Part shown: positions 46,757 through 57,575 of the stretch, piece by piece
Numbering within the stretch: position 1 is the first letter of the stretch
How the letters are laid out: every line of letters begins with the position of its first letter
Source: Cristatella mucedo
Lineage: Eukaryota > Bryozoa > Phylactolaemata > Cristatellidae
Direction of reading: 5' to 3'
NCBI GenBank assembly: GCA_009760855.2
Contig: WPIO01000243.1
Coordinates: 143,771-207,770, forward strand
DNA length: 64,000 nucleotides
Notes under the pieces: model-generated
Databases searched by the model: none
The model's input: only the letters and a program-made list of their open reading frames with translations
What the model was told of the DNA's origin: nothing
Position numbers and translations under genes: made by a program

Positions 46757-47650
46757 CTACAGTTTCTCAACCTTTGTTGGGACACACTTGATGAGTGCTT
46801 TTGAAAGCAGCTCCTCGCCCCATTTCTTGTAATCGAATTTGCACGCGTGATCCTGGGGATATCGGTGAAGGCCGCAGAAGTTCGCCCCGCAGCGACACTC
46901 GATGCCCGTGAGGCCGAGCTTTCGCTTGCACTGGGCGCATCTGGACGTCGAGGCCGCCTTTTTTGCCAGTCGAGCAGTGGCCGGCACCTCGCTGGCGGCG
47001 ATGGCGGTACCGCCGACCCAGTCACCACTGCAGCTTTCTGCGAAGCCGTCGCTCGACGAGCTAGCGGTTAACGTCGACGAGGCTGCGGCGGTGCAGCTCG
47101 CTTTCGCTTCGTCGAGCTCGCTCTCTTTCACATCAGTTTCCGGTAATGGCAGACGCTCACTTGCACTCCTCGCACAGCCGCTCTGCTCGCCGCCGAGAGC
47201 GTCTAGGCCGGCGGCTGCGGAGCTCCCAAAGGGAGGCGTCGCTACGGTCGACTGTGTCTCGTCGCATAAAGCCTCCACCCGAGGTGTATCGCCGCCGCCG
47301 CCACTGGAGAAGGAGGCTTCCACAGCTGCTTCTCTACTGCTGCCGCACAGCGGCGAGCGGTCTCGATGCTGAGCCACCTTCGAGCTCGGCTCGCCTGGGC
47401 GCAGCAGCTCGCTGACCTCGCCCGCCGAAGCCGTCGAGTCGTCGCCGCCGCCGAGTCTCCAGCGGCTCGGTGCCGACGACGTCAGGTCGAAGCATTCGCG
47501 GCACAGCCGGTCACCGTGGGGAGTTGCCGGACGGTCGCATCGCATGCACGTCCTACCGCTCGGATGTCGGCCGACGGCCGACGTGGACAAGCTGCCGTTC
47601 AAGGCGTCAGTCAGCTCTTCGCCGTTCGGGCGACTCGGCGTTGACGACAT
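46757..47650 (-). CDS. A20/AN1-type zinc finger protein, gene 1 (297 aa)
   Basis: It encodes an intact 297-residue, single-exon protein. The N-terminal A20 finger (C35-x2-C38-x11-C50-x2-C53, in CMRCDRPATPHGDRLCREC) and C-terminal AN1 finger are complete. The AN1 ligands are C238, C241, C252, C254, C259, H262, H268 and C270, followed by FDYKKWGEE. This domain order is that of the ZFAND5/ZFAND6 and plant SAP family, whose A20 finger binds ubiquitin. Known members act in proteasome-linked stress responses and mRNA turnover; the role here is inferred. The Ser/Ala/Glu-rich linker of about 180 residues is longer than in the roughly 210-residue animal members. An in-frame stop lies two codons before the ATG, which supports this start, although the -3 base is C. 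A paralogue lies at 56508-57575. Confidence 0.85.
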   Translation of the reverse strand: MSSTPSRPNGEELTDALNGSLSTSAVGRHPSGRTCMRCDRPATPHGDRLCRECFDLTSSAPSRWRLGGGDDSTASAGEVSELLRPGEPSSKVAQHRDRSPLCGSSREAAVEASFSSGGGGDTPRVEALCDETQSTVATPPFGSSAAAGLDALGGEQSGCARSASERLPLPETDVKESELDEAKASCTAAASSTLTASSSSDGFAESCSGDWVGGTAIAASEVPATARLAKKAASTSRCAQCKRKLGLTGIECRCGANFCGLHRYPQDHACKFDYKKWGEELLSKALIKCVPTKVEKL

Positions 47651-48000
47651 TTGCTAGGCTGAGAGATTGCGTTGTCGCGTACAGAGCGGTTCTGGTAATG
47701 GTCGGCGAACGTGGCAGAACGCAGGAAAAGGTTCGGTGGGGGAGCGATTTGGTGACTGGTGAGACGAGGCGAGGCTGCCCCGGCGTGGCTAGAGCTCCAA
47801 CGCCGAAGCTCGGTATGTGCTAGGCCTCGGTGCGTGAGCACAACGAGTCGTTGCACAGTCAGCTGCGCCCACAGTTGTCACGTTGTTGCTCTTCGGCGGC
47901 AGTAGCTCTTGGCACTTGCTCTGGGCTCTTCAAATTGTCGGGCTTTTGGACGTCCAATCTCTAGCGGCTCACCCTGGACGGACATTTGTAATTTGTTAGG
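47651..48000 (-). promoter_or_regulatory. Upstream region of gene 1, shared with its paralogue
   Basis: On the minus strand it shares blocks with 57576-57880 (AAAGCCCGA-AA, CTGTGGGCGCAGCTG-like, AACGACTCGTTG versus AACGACGCGTTG). No TATA box is evident. The shared blocks show the promoter was copied with the gene. Confidence 0.45.
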
Positions 48001-48144
48001 GATAAAACTACGAGACTCTTTCCCTACTGGCACCCGATCTACCGATGGCTAGCCGAGGAGCCCTTAGAATTCACCAGGCGAGGCGGTCGCGTACGTGCAC
48101 GTATCCAATGAGTGAGTACGAATTTACGGTTAAACTCCGGTTTA

Positions 48145-48420
48145 CAATTATTATGGTTAAAGTCTCCAGTGAGAGATTTCAGAAAACTGATGCAAACTCC
48201 TAGATACCATTCGAGTAATAATGGCGGTACCTCGGGGCCCAGTGATTGCTCTGCTTCTTTTTACAGTGTATACTCTACCTCTTGCCGATTTTTTCGCCAA
48301 GAATTATCTAGATTTTCACCGCTCTGTTCGGTAGCTAGTGGCATGAGCAAGCGACTGCACTGCAAAGCCAGATTATTCCGACTGCGTAAAATCCTGCACT
48401 CGCATTGAATTGCTCAACTC
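48145..48420 (+). mobile_element. LINE-A RT fragment
   Basis: It aligns with the motif just before the catalytic box (a V-P-R-G-P-V block, LLFTVYTLPLADFF) and then decays. Confidence 0.65.
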
Positions 48421-48559
48421 ACATCAAAGGTCGCACACTCCACCATGTTTTCTCCTACAGCTGCATTCTATCCTCTCCTCTTATAAAAAAATCTGCTTAC
48501 CTGACCACATGCATATTTCATCCAATCTACGTGGGTGCTCCATCCTATGCATCCAAAGT

Positions 48560-50620
48560 CACATGTGAATCGCGAAAGCTCGAGACCCTTGACATCAATG
48601 CTGTTCGCCCAAGAATACCTACCTCTCACATACAGCTCAGTCCCTGTCAGCATTAGCAGAACGTTACAAAACGACACGAGCAGACACGCTTGACGAGTTT
48701 GCACCTCTTGCTAAGAGCACTTCGCGTCCTCGTCAAGACGGACTATTATTTACTGCAGACATTGAACAAGCTAGGTCAACAAAGCCCATGCTGGAAAAAG
48801 CATATACGAGATCTAGACTGATTGTCCATGGTCAGGCATACGAGGACTACTATAGATCGTACAAATAAATCCTCGAAAAGGCCATGTCTAGCTTCTTTAA
48901 AAACATGATTGAACAAACCAGATGCAAAATTCAAAAATGCTGACGTCCACGATTAGCATATCCTTAACCGCCATCAAGTGAGCTCCTCACATAATGATCC
49001 TTGTAACAATCTAGCCGATCGCTTCTTTAGCTTTTTTGTCAATAATATAGACAAGATCTGGGAGTCCATGGCTAGGATAGCGACGCCCCCTGGAATCGTG
49101 TCCCTAACTTTCGTCCAGCACCTCAATCTCTCCATTCAAGGAGCCCACTAATGACCTCGTTCTGAAGTTCATGTCCCAATCAAAGAAGACAACTAGACAA
49201 CTCTCTAGACTTCGTTCCCACTGCGATGCTTCTGCGATGCTGTACGGATCTGCTGGTTCGGACCTGCATAACCTACATCTTCAATTTGTCATTAGCCTCA
49301 GGTCATGCGCCAGCCAGCGCCTTTCAAAAAGGCTGCAGTCAGGCCACTCCTCAAGAAAGCAAAGCAAGACCAAGAGAACTTGAGCCACCGCCAAGTCTCT
49401 CTTCTACCGTTCCTATCGAAGACATTTAAACGAGTCTTGGCATGCAAGCTGTAGTCGTACAGTAAAAACGCACACCTAGTTAGTACTCCCAGAACTGGTT
49501 TAAGAGCTAATCACTCCAAAGTTAGAATGCTTTTAAGTTTATGATGACCTTTTAAGTAATGCAGACTCATCTGAAATCTCCCAGCTTGACCTCGTCTTAC
49601 TCCATCTTTCGAAAGCTTTCGATGCAGTCAATCACCAAGTCCTTCTTGAGCGCCTCAAATCTTACTCGGGCATCACTGGTACTGCGCTGTAACCTTTTAA
49701 GTCCTATCGCAGTAGGAGACTCCAGAGTATTAAAGTAAACGGAAAACGGCTATCCGAGAACCTACTTAATTGTGACGCGTCTCGTGGTTCTGCACTTAGT
49801 CTGGCTCTTTTCATAGTTTATACATCTCCTATTGCCGATGAGATTGCCAGGCACAACTTGAGTTTTAACTCTTACGGAGATGACACTCAGCTGTACCTTT
49901 TCTTTAATACCTCTCAGCCCTTCAGCACATCTAATTCTCTCAACTCCACAAGCTGTATTTAGAGCTTAAATCTGCACACGGAAGGCAGGACCGTTTCCTT
50001 TGATTAAATGACGATAAACCAACTTACTAGTTATAAGAAAAGCAAGTGTGACTCTGAAATTAAAAAGTATAACGCACACAATCTGCGCTGCCAGCATTTC
50101 TTCTGCTGAATTTCCAGGCAATCTAGGTGCCATGTTTCAGATTACTCTTTCATCAGACTACCACATCAGCCCCAACCGTTAAGTCTGCCGTCTTTTAGCT
50201 GCATAATACTGCTAAAATTCAGGCACGCTTAGACAGGGACTACACCCGAACTAGTCCATGCATTTGTGACATCCCGTCTTGACTTCTGTAACTCACTGCT
50301 TGCTGGTCTATTGGCCTGTGCAATCAGGCGCTTACAGTTGGTGCCAAACTAAGCAAGTCAGTCAAGCGTCTCTGTCACGACGGTTGCAGAATTTCGCCAC
50401 TTCTCACTGACCTGCACTGGCTTCCAGTCAAGCAACGCATTAACTTCAAGGTTTTGTCCCTCACTTTTAGGTCCCATCATTCTCTTGCTCCAGCCTAGCC
50501 ATGAGATCTACTCCCCTACCAGGCTAAGCATCGTGCCACTTAATTTGAGGAATCTAATCATTTATCTATACCGCTTACGAACCTCAAATCCTCTTTCGAA
50601 TCGTGCCTTTTTAATTAAAT
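48560..50620 (+). mobile_element. LINE-A, longest copy (EN-RT linker to ORF2 C-terminus)
   Basis: Reading order in broken frames is as follows. RKLETLDINAVRPRI is the typical Y-R-K-L-x-x-I-D-x-x-x-F linker motif after the endonuclease. Next come LIVHGQAYEDYYRSYK, LADRFFSFFVNNIDKI and an RT core with LLHLSKAFDAVNHQVLLERL. The catalytic box is YGDDTQL (about 49879-49899, Ala to Gly). [24 protein letters not shown] and the C-terminal region follow. It lacks the 3' tail. Many stops: dead, but useful for reconstructing the family layout. Confidence 0.8.
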
Positions 50621-51741
50621 TAAGTTAAAGTAGTGGAAAACATTGACCCGCGCCCGCGACTGTCCACTAGGCCGCTAGGAATGAGCTACTTGGTGCTTTT
50701 AAAGTGCTGCATATACAGGATCCGGCCCTGGTGTGTTTTACTACAAACACGTTGGGGTGCCACTTCGAATGACTGGCGGGCGACGACTGCTGCTGCTGGT
50801 GCTTCGCGGTGTCGCTAGCAAGTCACGGGTCAAGCTTGTACCTGCAATGTGACCGCCTGCGATGCCTTGGCACACGTAAACGTGCAGAAAGTAGCAGAGC
50901 ACGGCAGCACTCGAGAATGTCCAGACCTTGCACGTAGCGAGTCCGCATCTTTAACCACCGAATTCGCAGCCGTGTGGGGCCCACATCTGGATTGCACCGT
51001 CCCCACGCCGTACAACTCACTTTAAAGCACAAAGTATAGCTGCGTGGCACAAAGTCTGGATTAAGTAAGACATGCCGCCTTGAACTACGTTGGAATTCAA
51101 AAATTGCTATTAATTTATAAGGCTGCTATATGCCGAATGGCTTTGCATTCGAACGTTGACAGCAATATTTCAGCTATTGGTCGCCGACATATTGGCGCTT
51201 CTCACTTCGACCTCTTTCCCTGCGTTTTTCACGATAAAAAAGCAAAAGCAAGAGCCGCTGCACCCACTCTTCCGTGCGAGCGAATACTTCACGAAGCAGT
51301 CGCGTGGCGGCTCTGCCGCTCGAGTAATATTTGCCTCGGTCCCTAGAAGTACAATTTACGGAAACGCGAGCAACAGGCACTTCAGCGAGCGTTCTGCATG
51401 CGAGCGTGCATGCACGAGTGCCTTTGCCTGCTCGCGCGCGTTTTGGCGCGTTACCTCGGTATTCTGCACTGCGCAAGGCGAGCGCTCACGCTTTAAGAGT
51501 CGAACGCACTTTCAGCTGAGCTTGGGTAGTCCTGATACTCTACGTTTCCGCGAGAGCTCATGCAAAGTAGACTCACCTCGTACCATTCAGCGAGACAAAC
51601 GAGTAGACCTCAACGGCTCACAGTTACTTACGTAAAACCTTGGCTCGTCGCGCCGCCATTTTACTCGCTCCTCTTTGCAGAGAGGAGGCAGTATATGCGT
51701 GCTTTCAACGAGATATGACCCAACAAGGAGGCATGGCCTGT
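50621..51741. other. Unassigned DNA
   Basis: No supported gene. Open frames at 51156-51635 (plus) and 51174-51476 (minus) overlap and show no domain. Confidence 0.45.
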
Positions 51742-51920
51742 TTAATAATACTATTAAAGTAATAACATAATTCATTTGTATTGCGTCCTCAGATAACCTA
51801 ATATCAATTCGGGCACTTTGCGAGCGCCACGGGGCTCGAGCCCGCGACCTCGGCCGTCGAGTACATTCACCTTGACCGAGGTCGGAGCGAGCATCTTAAT
51901 CACTGGGCCAAACCAGCGCC
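51742..51920 (-). mobile_element. SINE-2 copy, minus strand
   Basis: The reverse complement has A box TTTGGCCCAGTGATTAAG and B box GTCGCGGGCTCGAGCCCC with a long variable segment between. The end (ATTAGGTTATCTGAGGACGC, AATACAAATGAATTATG) resembles LINE-A, and an AT-rich tail follows. Confidence 0.75.
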
Positions 51921-53016
51921 ATATGACGCTAGGCAGCAAAATACGAATTGGCCGCGAGGAAGATTGTGAGCGAATATCAATAGCCGCCGGAGTCACGGCA
52001 AATGCTCAGCAGGCAGCGCAGCCTTCGCGTCCGACCTTCAGTGGCATTGACATGGACGGCAGCCATAGCGTGCCGCTTGGAATATCAAAAGAGCCGAGCT
52101 TTCACAGATGTTGAGATCCACAAGATTCTCCGTCTGTTGAGACTCTGTACCTCTTCTGCTGTAACAGCGGTGCCATCTTATACCATCCGAATAATGGCGG
52201 CTAGCGATTATTCGTGACTATGCGATAGAAAGCCGGGGCTCTGAGATGGATGGTCAGTCAGGATTCGAGGCTAGAGGTATTGGCATAGGAGCTGATTGAA
52301 GCTCCTATGCCACAGAGTCGTCGGGAGTTCGTCGTAGCCCCGACTGTTGAACGCCTGCTACTGTCACTGCTGTAAAAATAGACTTCTCTGCACTACAGAT
52401 TCGGACTCGCTCTGCTGAGGTACGAGCACCTGTCGTCGCTGCCGGGTTTCAGCTACTGTCGGCACACGTGCGCGCATTGGCGCAGCACCTGCAAGGCACC
52501 CACGGTGCTGAGCGGTTCAGGCGTCATCGATATTCTTCGCGCGTCGGGTGAGACTTAGTCCGTTCGTTTCGAGCAATGTGTTTGCGGGCCTGGTTCTGAT
52601 TGGCGCTACAAACGTGGTGTGCGGCTTCCAAGTTTGTAGCGCTGCGCCGCCAAACTCAATCAAATTCGGGAAATCGCCGATCGCCAAGTGAAGCTGTCAA
52701 AAACCAAGTGCTCATCATTAGTCCGAGCTTTGTCGCTTCCAGCTGGAGAAACAGAACTCTTTCGGCCATTACTTTTCCACGCTGATTCCGAAGTAAGGTC
52801 AAATACGTGCTACCATGACCGCGCGCGCGTCAACTGCATATGAAAAGCATTGCAAACGACATTGACATAAGAGCACAGGATTGTCATTAAAGGCAGCAGA
52901 TATTTAGTGAAATACCGGCCAAAATGATTAAAAAGCACGCATTTTCTGCTGGAGAACTATAATGCAGGTCTTTGCCCAAAGTTAGGCGCTCACATTTAAC
53001 GAACCATCGCGGATCA
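51921..53016. other. Unassigned DNA with one perfect hairpin
   Basis: No gene supported; see the inverted repeat at 52282-52311. Confidence 0.45.
52282..52311. repeat. Perfect 12-bp inverted repeat
   Basis: GGCATAGGAGCT and its reverse complement are separated by a 6-base loop, GATTGA. No T-run follows and no gene is adjacent. Confidence 0.85.
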
Positions 53017-53215
53017 GTAAATAATAATAATAATAATAAGAAGAAGAAGAAACTTCATAAAGCGCCCTCAGAGAACTCAATTTTTTTTCAAGGCACTCTG
53101 AATTCGCTGCAAGGAAAACAAGATTGAATGGTGAATGGTATCGTGCCCGAAAAACAACACGAACAACACGCGGACATGGGTGACATGCACAGGGTCAGCA
53201 TGCAAGTGATGCAGT
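53017..53215 (-). mobile_element. LINE-A 3' UTR, minus
   Basis: (AAT)n(AAG)n, AAAGCGCCCTCAGAGAACTC, then a reversed 3' UTR to GACATGCACAGGGTCAGC. The AAG units look like a mutated ATT tail. Confidence 0.75.
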
Positions 53216-53331
53216 GGGAAATTCTGCGTTGCCCACCCCAAGCGATTTCGATAGTCATTAAAACTCCTGAGCCGCTATGTAAATTAGGTTTTAAAATTAA
53301 ATAGCCTTTACTCCTACCTGATAATAATAAT

Positions 53332-53641
53332 AATGTAATGTAATGTAATGTAATGTAATGTAATGTAATGTAATGTAATGTATCTCCGTCAGTAACTCCA
53401 CAAAGTCATAAAGACCATGTGGGCGTTACGCAGGAGAGTTTTGTATAGCGCACTCACAGCCTAAGCGACTTTCGGTACGCATTCGGTAGCCAACAGACTT
53501 CGTCTCACGCAACAATGAGAAAGTGGGAAGCATAGCAGAGCTAGGAGAGCAGTTGAGGTAGAGAGTAGCATAGAAGTAGCAGTTCAGGACCGCTGAAAAA
53601 GATGTGCCACAGTCGGCAGTTGGAGAGTAGATGTCGATACA
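53332..53641 (-). mobile_element. LINE-B 3' end with (TAATG)n tail, minus
   Basis: Ten or so TAATG units (53332-53383) precede TATCTCCGTCAGTAACTCCA, ACGCAGGAGAGTTTTGTATA, CACTCACAGCCTAAGCGAC and the reversed C-terminal codons. It shows clearly that LINE-B ends in a (CATTA)n microsatellite. Confidence 0.85.
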
Positions 53642-54000
53642 TTTGCATAGTGATCTGAGAGAACTAAATCTCTTTCAATAAACTTACCATTTTTAAGCCT
53701 AGATTATTTAAAGATACCTTAGTAGCTATCAAAGTGCTGTCAGAAACCGCTCCACTTGGTAGCTTCTTCTTTTAAATGTCTTCGAATCTGGGGATGTCGT
53801 GACATCAGTCATCAGTGAGTTTTACGCTTCGGGAGCATGCGAACTATAGGCATCATCTGCAAAGAATTTGAGGTTCATACAAAATGTACCTACACAATGT
53901 GCGTCACAAAAATGGGTGGTACGATGCCTACATTGGTACGACAGTAGTTTACATAGGTAGATTGGGGCCATAGAATGAAGTGACCTAAAAATGGCGAGAG
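53642..54000 (-). mobile_element. LINE-A fragment, minus, degenerate
   Basis: GAGAACTAAATCTCTTTCA (terminus), then reversed C-terminal codons (TTCGGGAGCATGCGAACTA, GGGGCCATAGAATGAAG). The 3' UTR between them is missing or unrecognisable. Confidence 0.65.
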
Positions 54001-54094
54001 ATCACTACACCTGGACTCGTTCCGATGGGTCAAACAGAATTAACTGTCTATTAAACGTCCCTCCTGGAAGTACTTGTCCACATCTTGCCACGGG

Positions 54095-55475
54095 TCGAAG
54101 AGAAAGATGGACGAGGGCTCCGCGCTAGGTCCGGTTCTTTTTACGGTTTGTACTCCCTCTTGCTGGTGCGATTGCCAAGCGTAATCTAGGCTTTCACTTC
54201 TATGCGTATGACACTTAGTTGTATATTTGCTTTGATCCCTCCCAGCATTCGAGGACCTCGAATTCTCTCAACTCCCTTGCTGCATTATTGATGACATCCG
54301 GACATGGATGGCAGCACATTTTCTTAAATTAAATGTTGATAAAACTAGCTTACTAGTTATGGGCAAACCCAGTGTGATTCAGAAATCGGAAAGGCTGACG
54401 CTCGAAATGGCTCTGCCAGCATATCTGCTGATGAGCCATAATGGCTCACTAGGTAAGGCGGTTTCTTTTTACAACATCTTCCCCTTTGTCGTGTGTTCGA
54501 ATCCTGTGATGGGCGATTCTTCATCACCACTGCGAACGGCGGTGATAGCCTTCAAGGCTTTTCTGTTGCTATACAAAAAGAGGCTGCTAAATCAGCTAGA
54601 ATTTGTTTTCCTGTGGAGTCAGCTCGAAATCTAGGTGTTAAGTTCCGAAGTGACCTCTCGTTAGACAGCCACATCAGCTCCACAATCAAGTCTGCCTACT
54701 TTCAGCTACGTAACATGGCTAAAATTCGGGGTTGTTTAGATAAGGATACCGCGTCTAAGTTGGTCTATGTATTTGTGACATCCCGTCTTGACTTCTGTAA
54801 CTCACTGGTTGCTGGCCTACCGGCATGTGCAATCAGGCTCTTACAGCTGGTGCAAAACTTTGCAGCTAGGCTTGTCTGTCGTGAGCGTCGCAGTTGCCAG
54901 ATTACTCCACTTCTCGGCGACCTGCACTTGTTACCAGTCAAGCAAAGGATTGACTTCAAGGTTTTGTCGCTCACTTTTAGGTCCCTTCATTCTATGGCTC
55001 CAACCTATCTCTCAAATCTACTCCCCCACCAGGCCAAGCATCGTACGACCCGCTTTTCGGAATCCAACAGTCTGGAAATACCTCGTACGAACCTCAAATC
55101 CTTTGGAGACCGCATGTTTAGTTCGCATGCTCCAAAGCCTGGAACTTCCTCCCGACTTGCGTCAGAACAACCCCTGACTTTATCACATTTAAAAAGTACT
55201 TAAAAACACACCTATTTACGACAGCATTTACTGGGTCCATGTGACTCGTTCTTAATGTTCTTATGTTAGCTGACACTGTGCATGCTGCGACTAATCACAT
55301 TTGCATGCTGAACCTGTGCATCTTACCCCTAATCATGTTATTCATGTTGTTTATCAAATATGATATTCCTCACCATTCAATCACGTTTCCCTTTGAAGCA
55401 AATTTAAACCACCTAGTAAGAGATTGAGTTGTCTGAGGGTGCTTTATCAAGTGCATTATTATTATTATTATTAAT
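54095..55475 (+). mobile_element. LINE-A 3' half, split by a SINE-1
   Basis: It starts in the RT (CGTAATCTAGGCTTTCACTT, a degenerate A-D-D box) and continues through [57 protein letters not shown], a 3' UTR and an (ATT)n tail. A frame of 236 codons is open from 54493, although it starts inside the inserted SINE-1 (54431-54608). It is the most intact LINE-A C-terminus in the window. Confidence 0.85.
54431..54608 (+). mobile_element. SINE-1 nested in LINE-A
   Basis: A-box-like ATGGCTCACTAGGTAAGGC, B-box-like GTGTTCGAATCC, GATGGGCGATTCTTCATC, TGCTATACAAAAAGAGGCTG. The LINE-A reading CATATCTCCTG-TGAATCTGC (13782-13803) is interrupted here between CATATCTGCTG and CCTGTGGAGTC. A short imperfect direct repeat may be the target duplication. 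Confidence 0.9.
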
Positions 55476-55504
55476 GTACTTTCTCACTTTAATTAAGAGA
55501 GATT

Positions 55505-55715
55505 GATAGAACCTTGATGTCAATAAGATGGTTGATTGGGAGTTAGTGCAGGTAAGCGAGAACTGGTGTGATGTGGAACCTACGACGTTTACGACAGATA
55601 AGCCTAGCTGAAGAGTGTTGTACCGATTGTAAGCGCCTGATTGCACAGACCGGTAGACCAGCACAGACCGGTAGACCAGCACGCACCGACTTGCAGAAGT
55701 CAAGACGGTTGCCAA
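55505..55715 (-). mobile_element. LINE-A ORF2 fragment, minus
   Basis: The reverse complement matches the C-terminal region (L-P-V-region reversed as TTAGTGCAGGTAAGCGAGAA, then ACGACAGATAAGCCTAGCTG). It contains a 2.2-copy tandem repeat of an 18-bp word (GCACAGACCGGTAGACCA, from 55642). Confidence 0.7.
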
Positions 55716-56165
55716 AAATCAATAGACAAATTGGGCCTAAAACAAGATATATAAACGGCCCTTTTTTGAACTCGTAACTGAAATAGATTAATGTAGTTTA
55801 CACTCACAGAATTAGTAGTGGTTAGCATTCCAGGACAATCAGCATTAGTCAAAGTCAGCTGCACTGCCCTCCAAAAGTTTCTAGACATGTGCTACCAGCA
55901 TAATATTTTTCTCAAAACACTTAAGACTTAGACGGTATGTAACTCTAGCAGTTTTTTTATGCAGAAAAGCTAAGACGTGTATAGTTACAGGAAATTTACT
56001 AGATACAAATATCAATTTTTTGAGGCACTAATTTTTGATAACCAGCCAACCGTGTCGGCATAGGCTCTATCCGGCACGTTTCTGGAGGCAGCGTTAACGC
56101 TGGGCTATCATTTACAATCTTAAATAACTAATCGGTTTTCATGCGCTGGAGAACTCTAAACCTTA
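55716..56165. other. Unassigned DNA
   Basis: No gene or repeat recognised. Confidence 0.5.
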
Positions 56166-56392
56166 GAGATCCATCCGGCTGGGCAGGTGACTGCAGGCAG
56201 ACGCGTTGAGCTGGCAGCGGCTATCACAAAAAAGTCAACATATCATATCAACGCGGGCCGTAGGAGCTTCAGCTCCGTCGGCAGGCTCCTCCGTCCGTCC
56301 GTCCGCTTTCTGATCCGGCTGCTTGAGATGACTGAGCGCCATCTGCAGAGCGCCCGGCTTATAGTATGCACTGCGTTTTACTCCACGTTAAG

Positions 56393-56398
56393 TTTATT
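56393..56398 (-). terminator. Poly(A) signal candidate for zinc-finger gene 2
   Basis: AATAAA on the minus strand, about 110 bases past the stop codon, within a block conserved with gene 1 (CGGCTTATAGTATGCACTGC). Confidence 0.5.
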
Positions 56399-56507
56399 AT
56401 ATATGTACATAGACGTATTTACGAACTTTTGCGCACGGCCGTCTTTTGCCGCACGTCGTCGTTGGGACGGACCGGCTGCGCGCCGACGGCGACACGCCGA
56501 GGGCGGG

Positions 56508-57575
56508 CTACAATTTCTCAACTTTGGCTGCGACGCATTTGACGAGTGTTTTGGAGAGCACCTCCCCGCCCCATTTCTTGTAATCGAATTCGCACGCGTG
56601 ATCCTTGGGGTAGCGGTGAAGGCCGCAGAAGTGCGCCCCGCAGCGACACTCGATGCCCGTGAGGCCGAGCTTTCGCTTGCACTGCGCGCATCTGGCCTTT
56701 TTCGCCGGTCGAGCGCTGGCCAGCACCTTGCTGGCGGCGATGGCGGCACAGCCATCTTTATAGTCGCTAATGCCTTCTGCGAGGCCGCCAATTGACGAGC
56801 TGTCTGTCGACGTCGAGGCGGCGGCGGCTGCGGCGGCGGCGGCTGCGGCGGCGGCGGCGGCGTAGCTCGCGAGCGACGTCGCTTCGTCGAGCTCGCTCTC
56901 TATCGCCGTCGCTTCCGGTAAATGAGGACGCTCTTTCGTCGCGCCGCCTGAGGCGGCTGGAGCCGTCGCCGATTCCGGTAAGGGCGTAGGCTCGCTCGTG
57001 TTCGTCGCGCCACCGCCGCTAGTCTGCTCGCGTCCCTCTAGGGCGGCGGCGGTGCAGCTCCAGAGCGGAGGCGTCGGCGTGGTCGGCTGCGCCTCGTTCG
57101 CCGCGCCGCCGGAGGCAGCCGTCGGTGCAGCTGCCGCTTCTGGTAACTGAGCAGGCTCGCTCGCATTCGTAGCGCCGCCGTGCTGGCATCCCTCTAGGTC
57201 GGCGGCGGTGAAGCTTCGGAGCGGAGGCGTGGCCGCCGCGGTCGGCTGCATCTCGTCGCCGTCTCTATGCGGCTGCGCCTCGTCGCCAGATGCTCCAGTC
57301 GTTGTTCCGTCGCCGCCGCTGCGCATCGGCGAGCGGTCGCTATGCGACGCTGGCGAGTTCGGCACGGTGGGGCACTCGCTCTCCGCCGCCCAGTCGCCGC
57401 TACTCCCAGGGCTTGATCCTGACGATGTCATCGTCGTCAGGTCGAGGCATTCCTGGCACAGTCGGCCGCAGCGCGAAACCGCCGGACGATCGCAGCGCAT
57501 GCACTTGCTGCTGCTCGGTTGTCTGCCACCGTCGCCGGTCGATGTCACTCCGTTGAGCTCCCTTGACTCAGTCAT
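56508..57575 (-). CDS. A20/AN1-type zinc finger protein, gene 2 (355 aa)
   Basis: Paralogue of the gene at 46757-47650. The open frame reaches 57611, but that end is a GTG after TAA. The first ATG is at 57573-57575 (G at -3), so I start there. The A20 finger is C25-x2-C28-x11-C40-x2-C43. The AN1 finger has C296, C299, C310, C312, C317, H320, H326 and C328, and the last 61 residues are about 84% identical to gene 1. The linker is longer than in gene 1. An approximately 53-residue module (QPT-TPPL-S-TAA-LEG, then TN-SEP-LPE) is present twice plus a partial third, and there is a 15-alanine run near residue 240. It is probably a ubiquitin-binding stress-response regulator, as other family members are. 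Single exon and intact. Confidence 0.85.
   Translation of the reverse strand: MTESRELNGVTSTGDGGRQPSSSKCMRCDRPAVSRCGRLCQECLDLTTMTSSGSSPGSSGDWAAESECPTVPNSPASHSDRSPMRSGGDGTTTGASGDEAQPHRDGDEMQPTAAATPPLRSFTAADLEGCQHGGATNASEPAQLPEAAAAPTAASGGAANEAQPTTPTPPLWSCTAAALEGREQTSGGGATNTSEPTPLPESATAPAASGGATKERPHLPEATAIESELDEATSLASYAAAAAAAAAAAAAAASTSTDSSSIGGLAEGISDYKDGCAAIAASKVLASARPAKKARCAQCKRKLGLTGIECRCGAHFCGLHRYPKDHACEFDYKKWGGEVLSKTLVKCVAAKVEKL

Noticed and set aside
51156-51635. 159-codon plus-strand frame
   Set aside because: Overlapping frame on the opposite strand, no domain, no codon bias visible by eye, unassigned surroundings.
54493-55203. 236-codon open frame as a host gene
   Set aside because: It is LINE-A ORF2 C-terminus ([21 protein letters not shown]) with a SINE-derived start.
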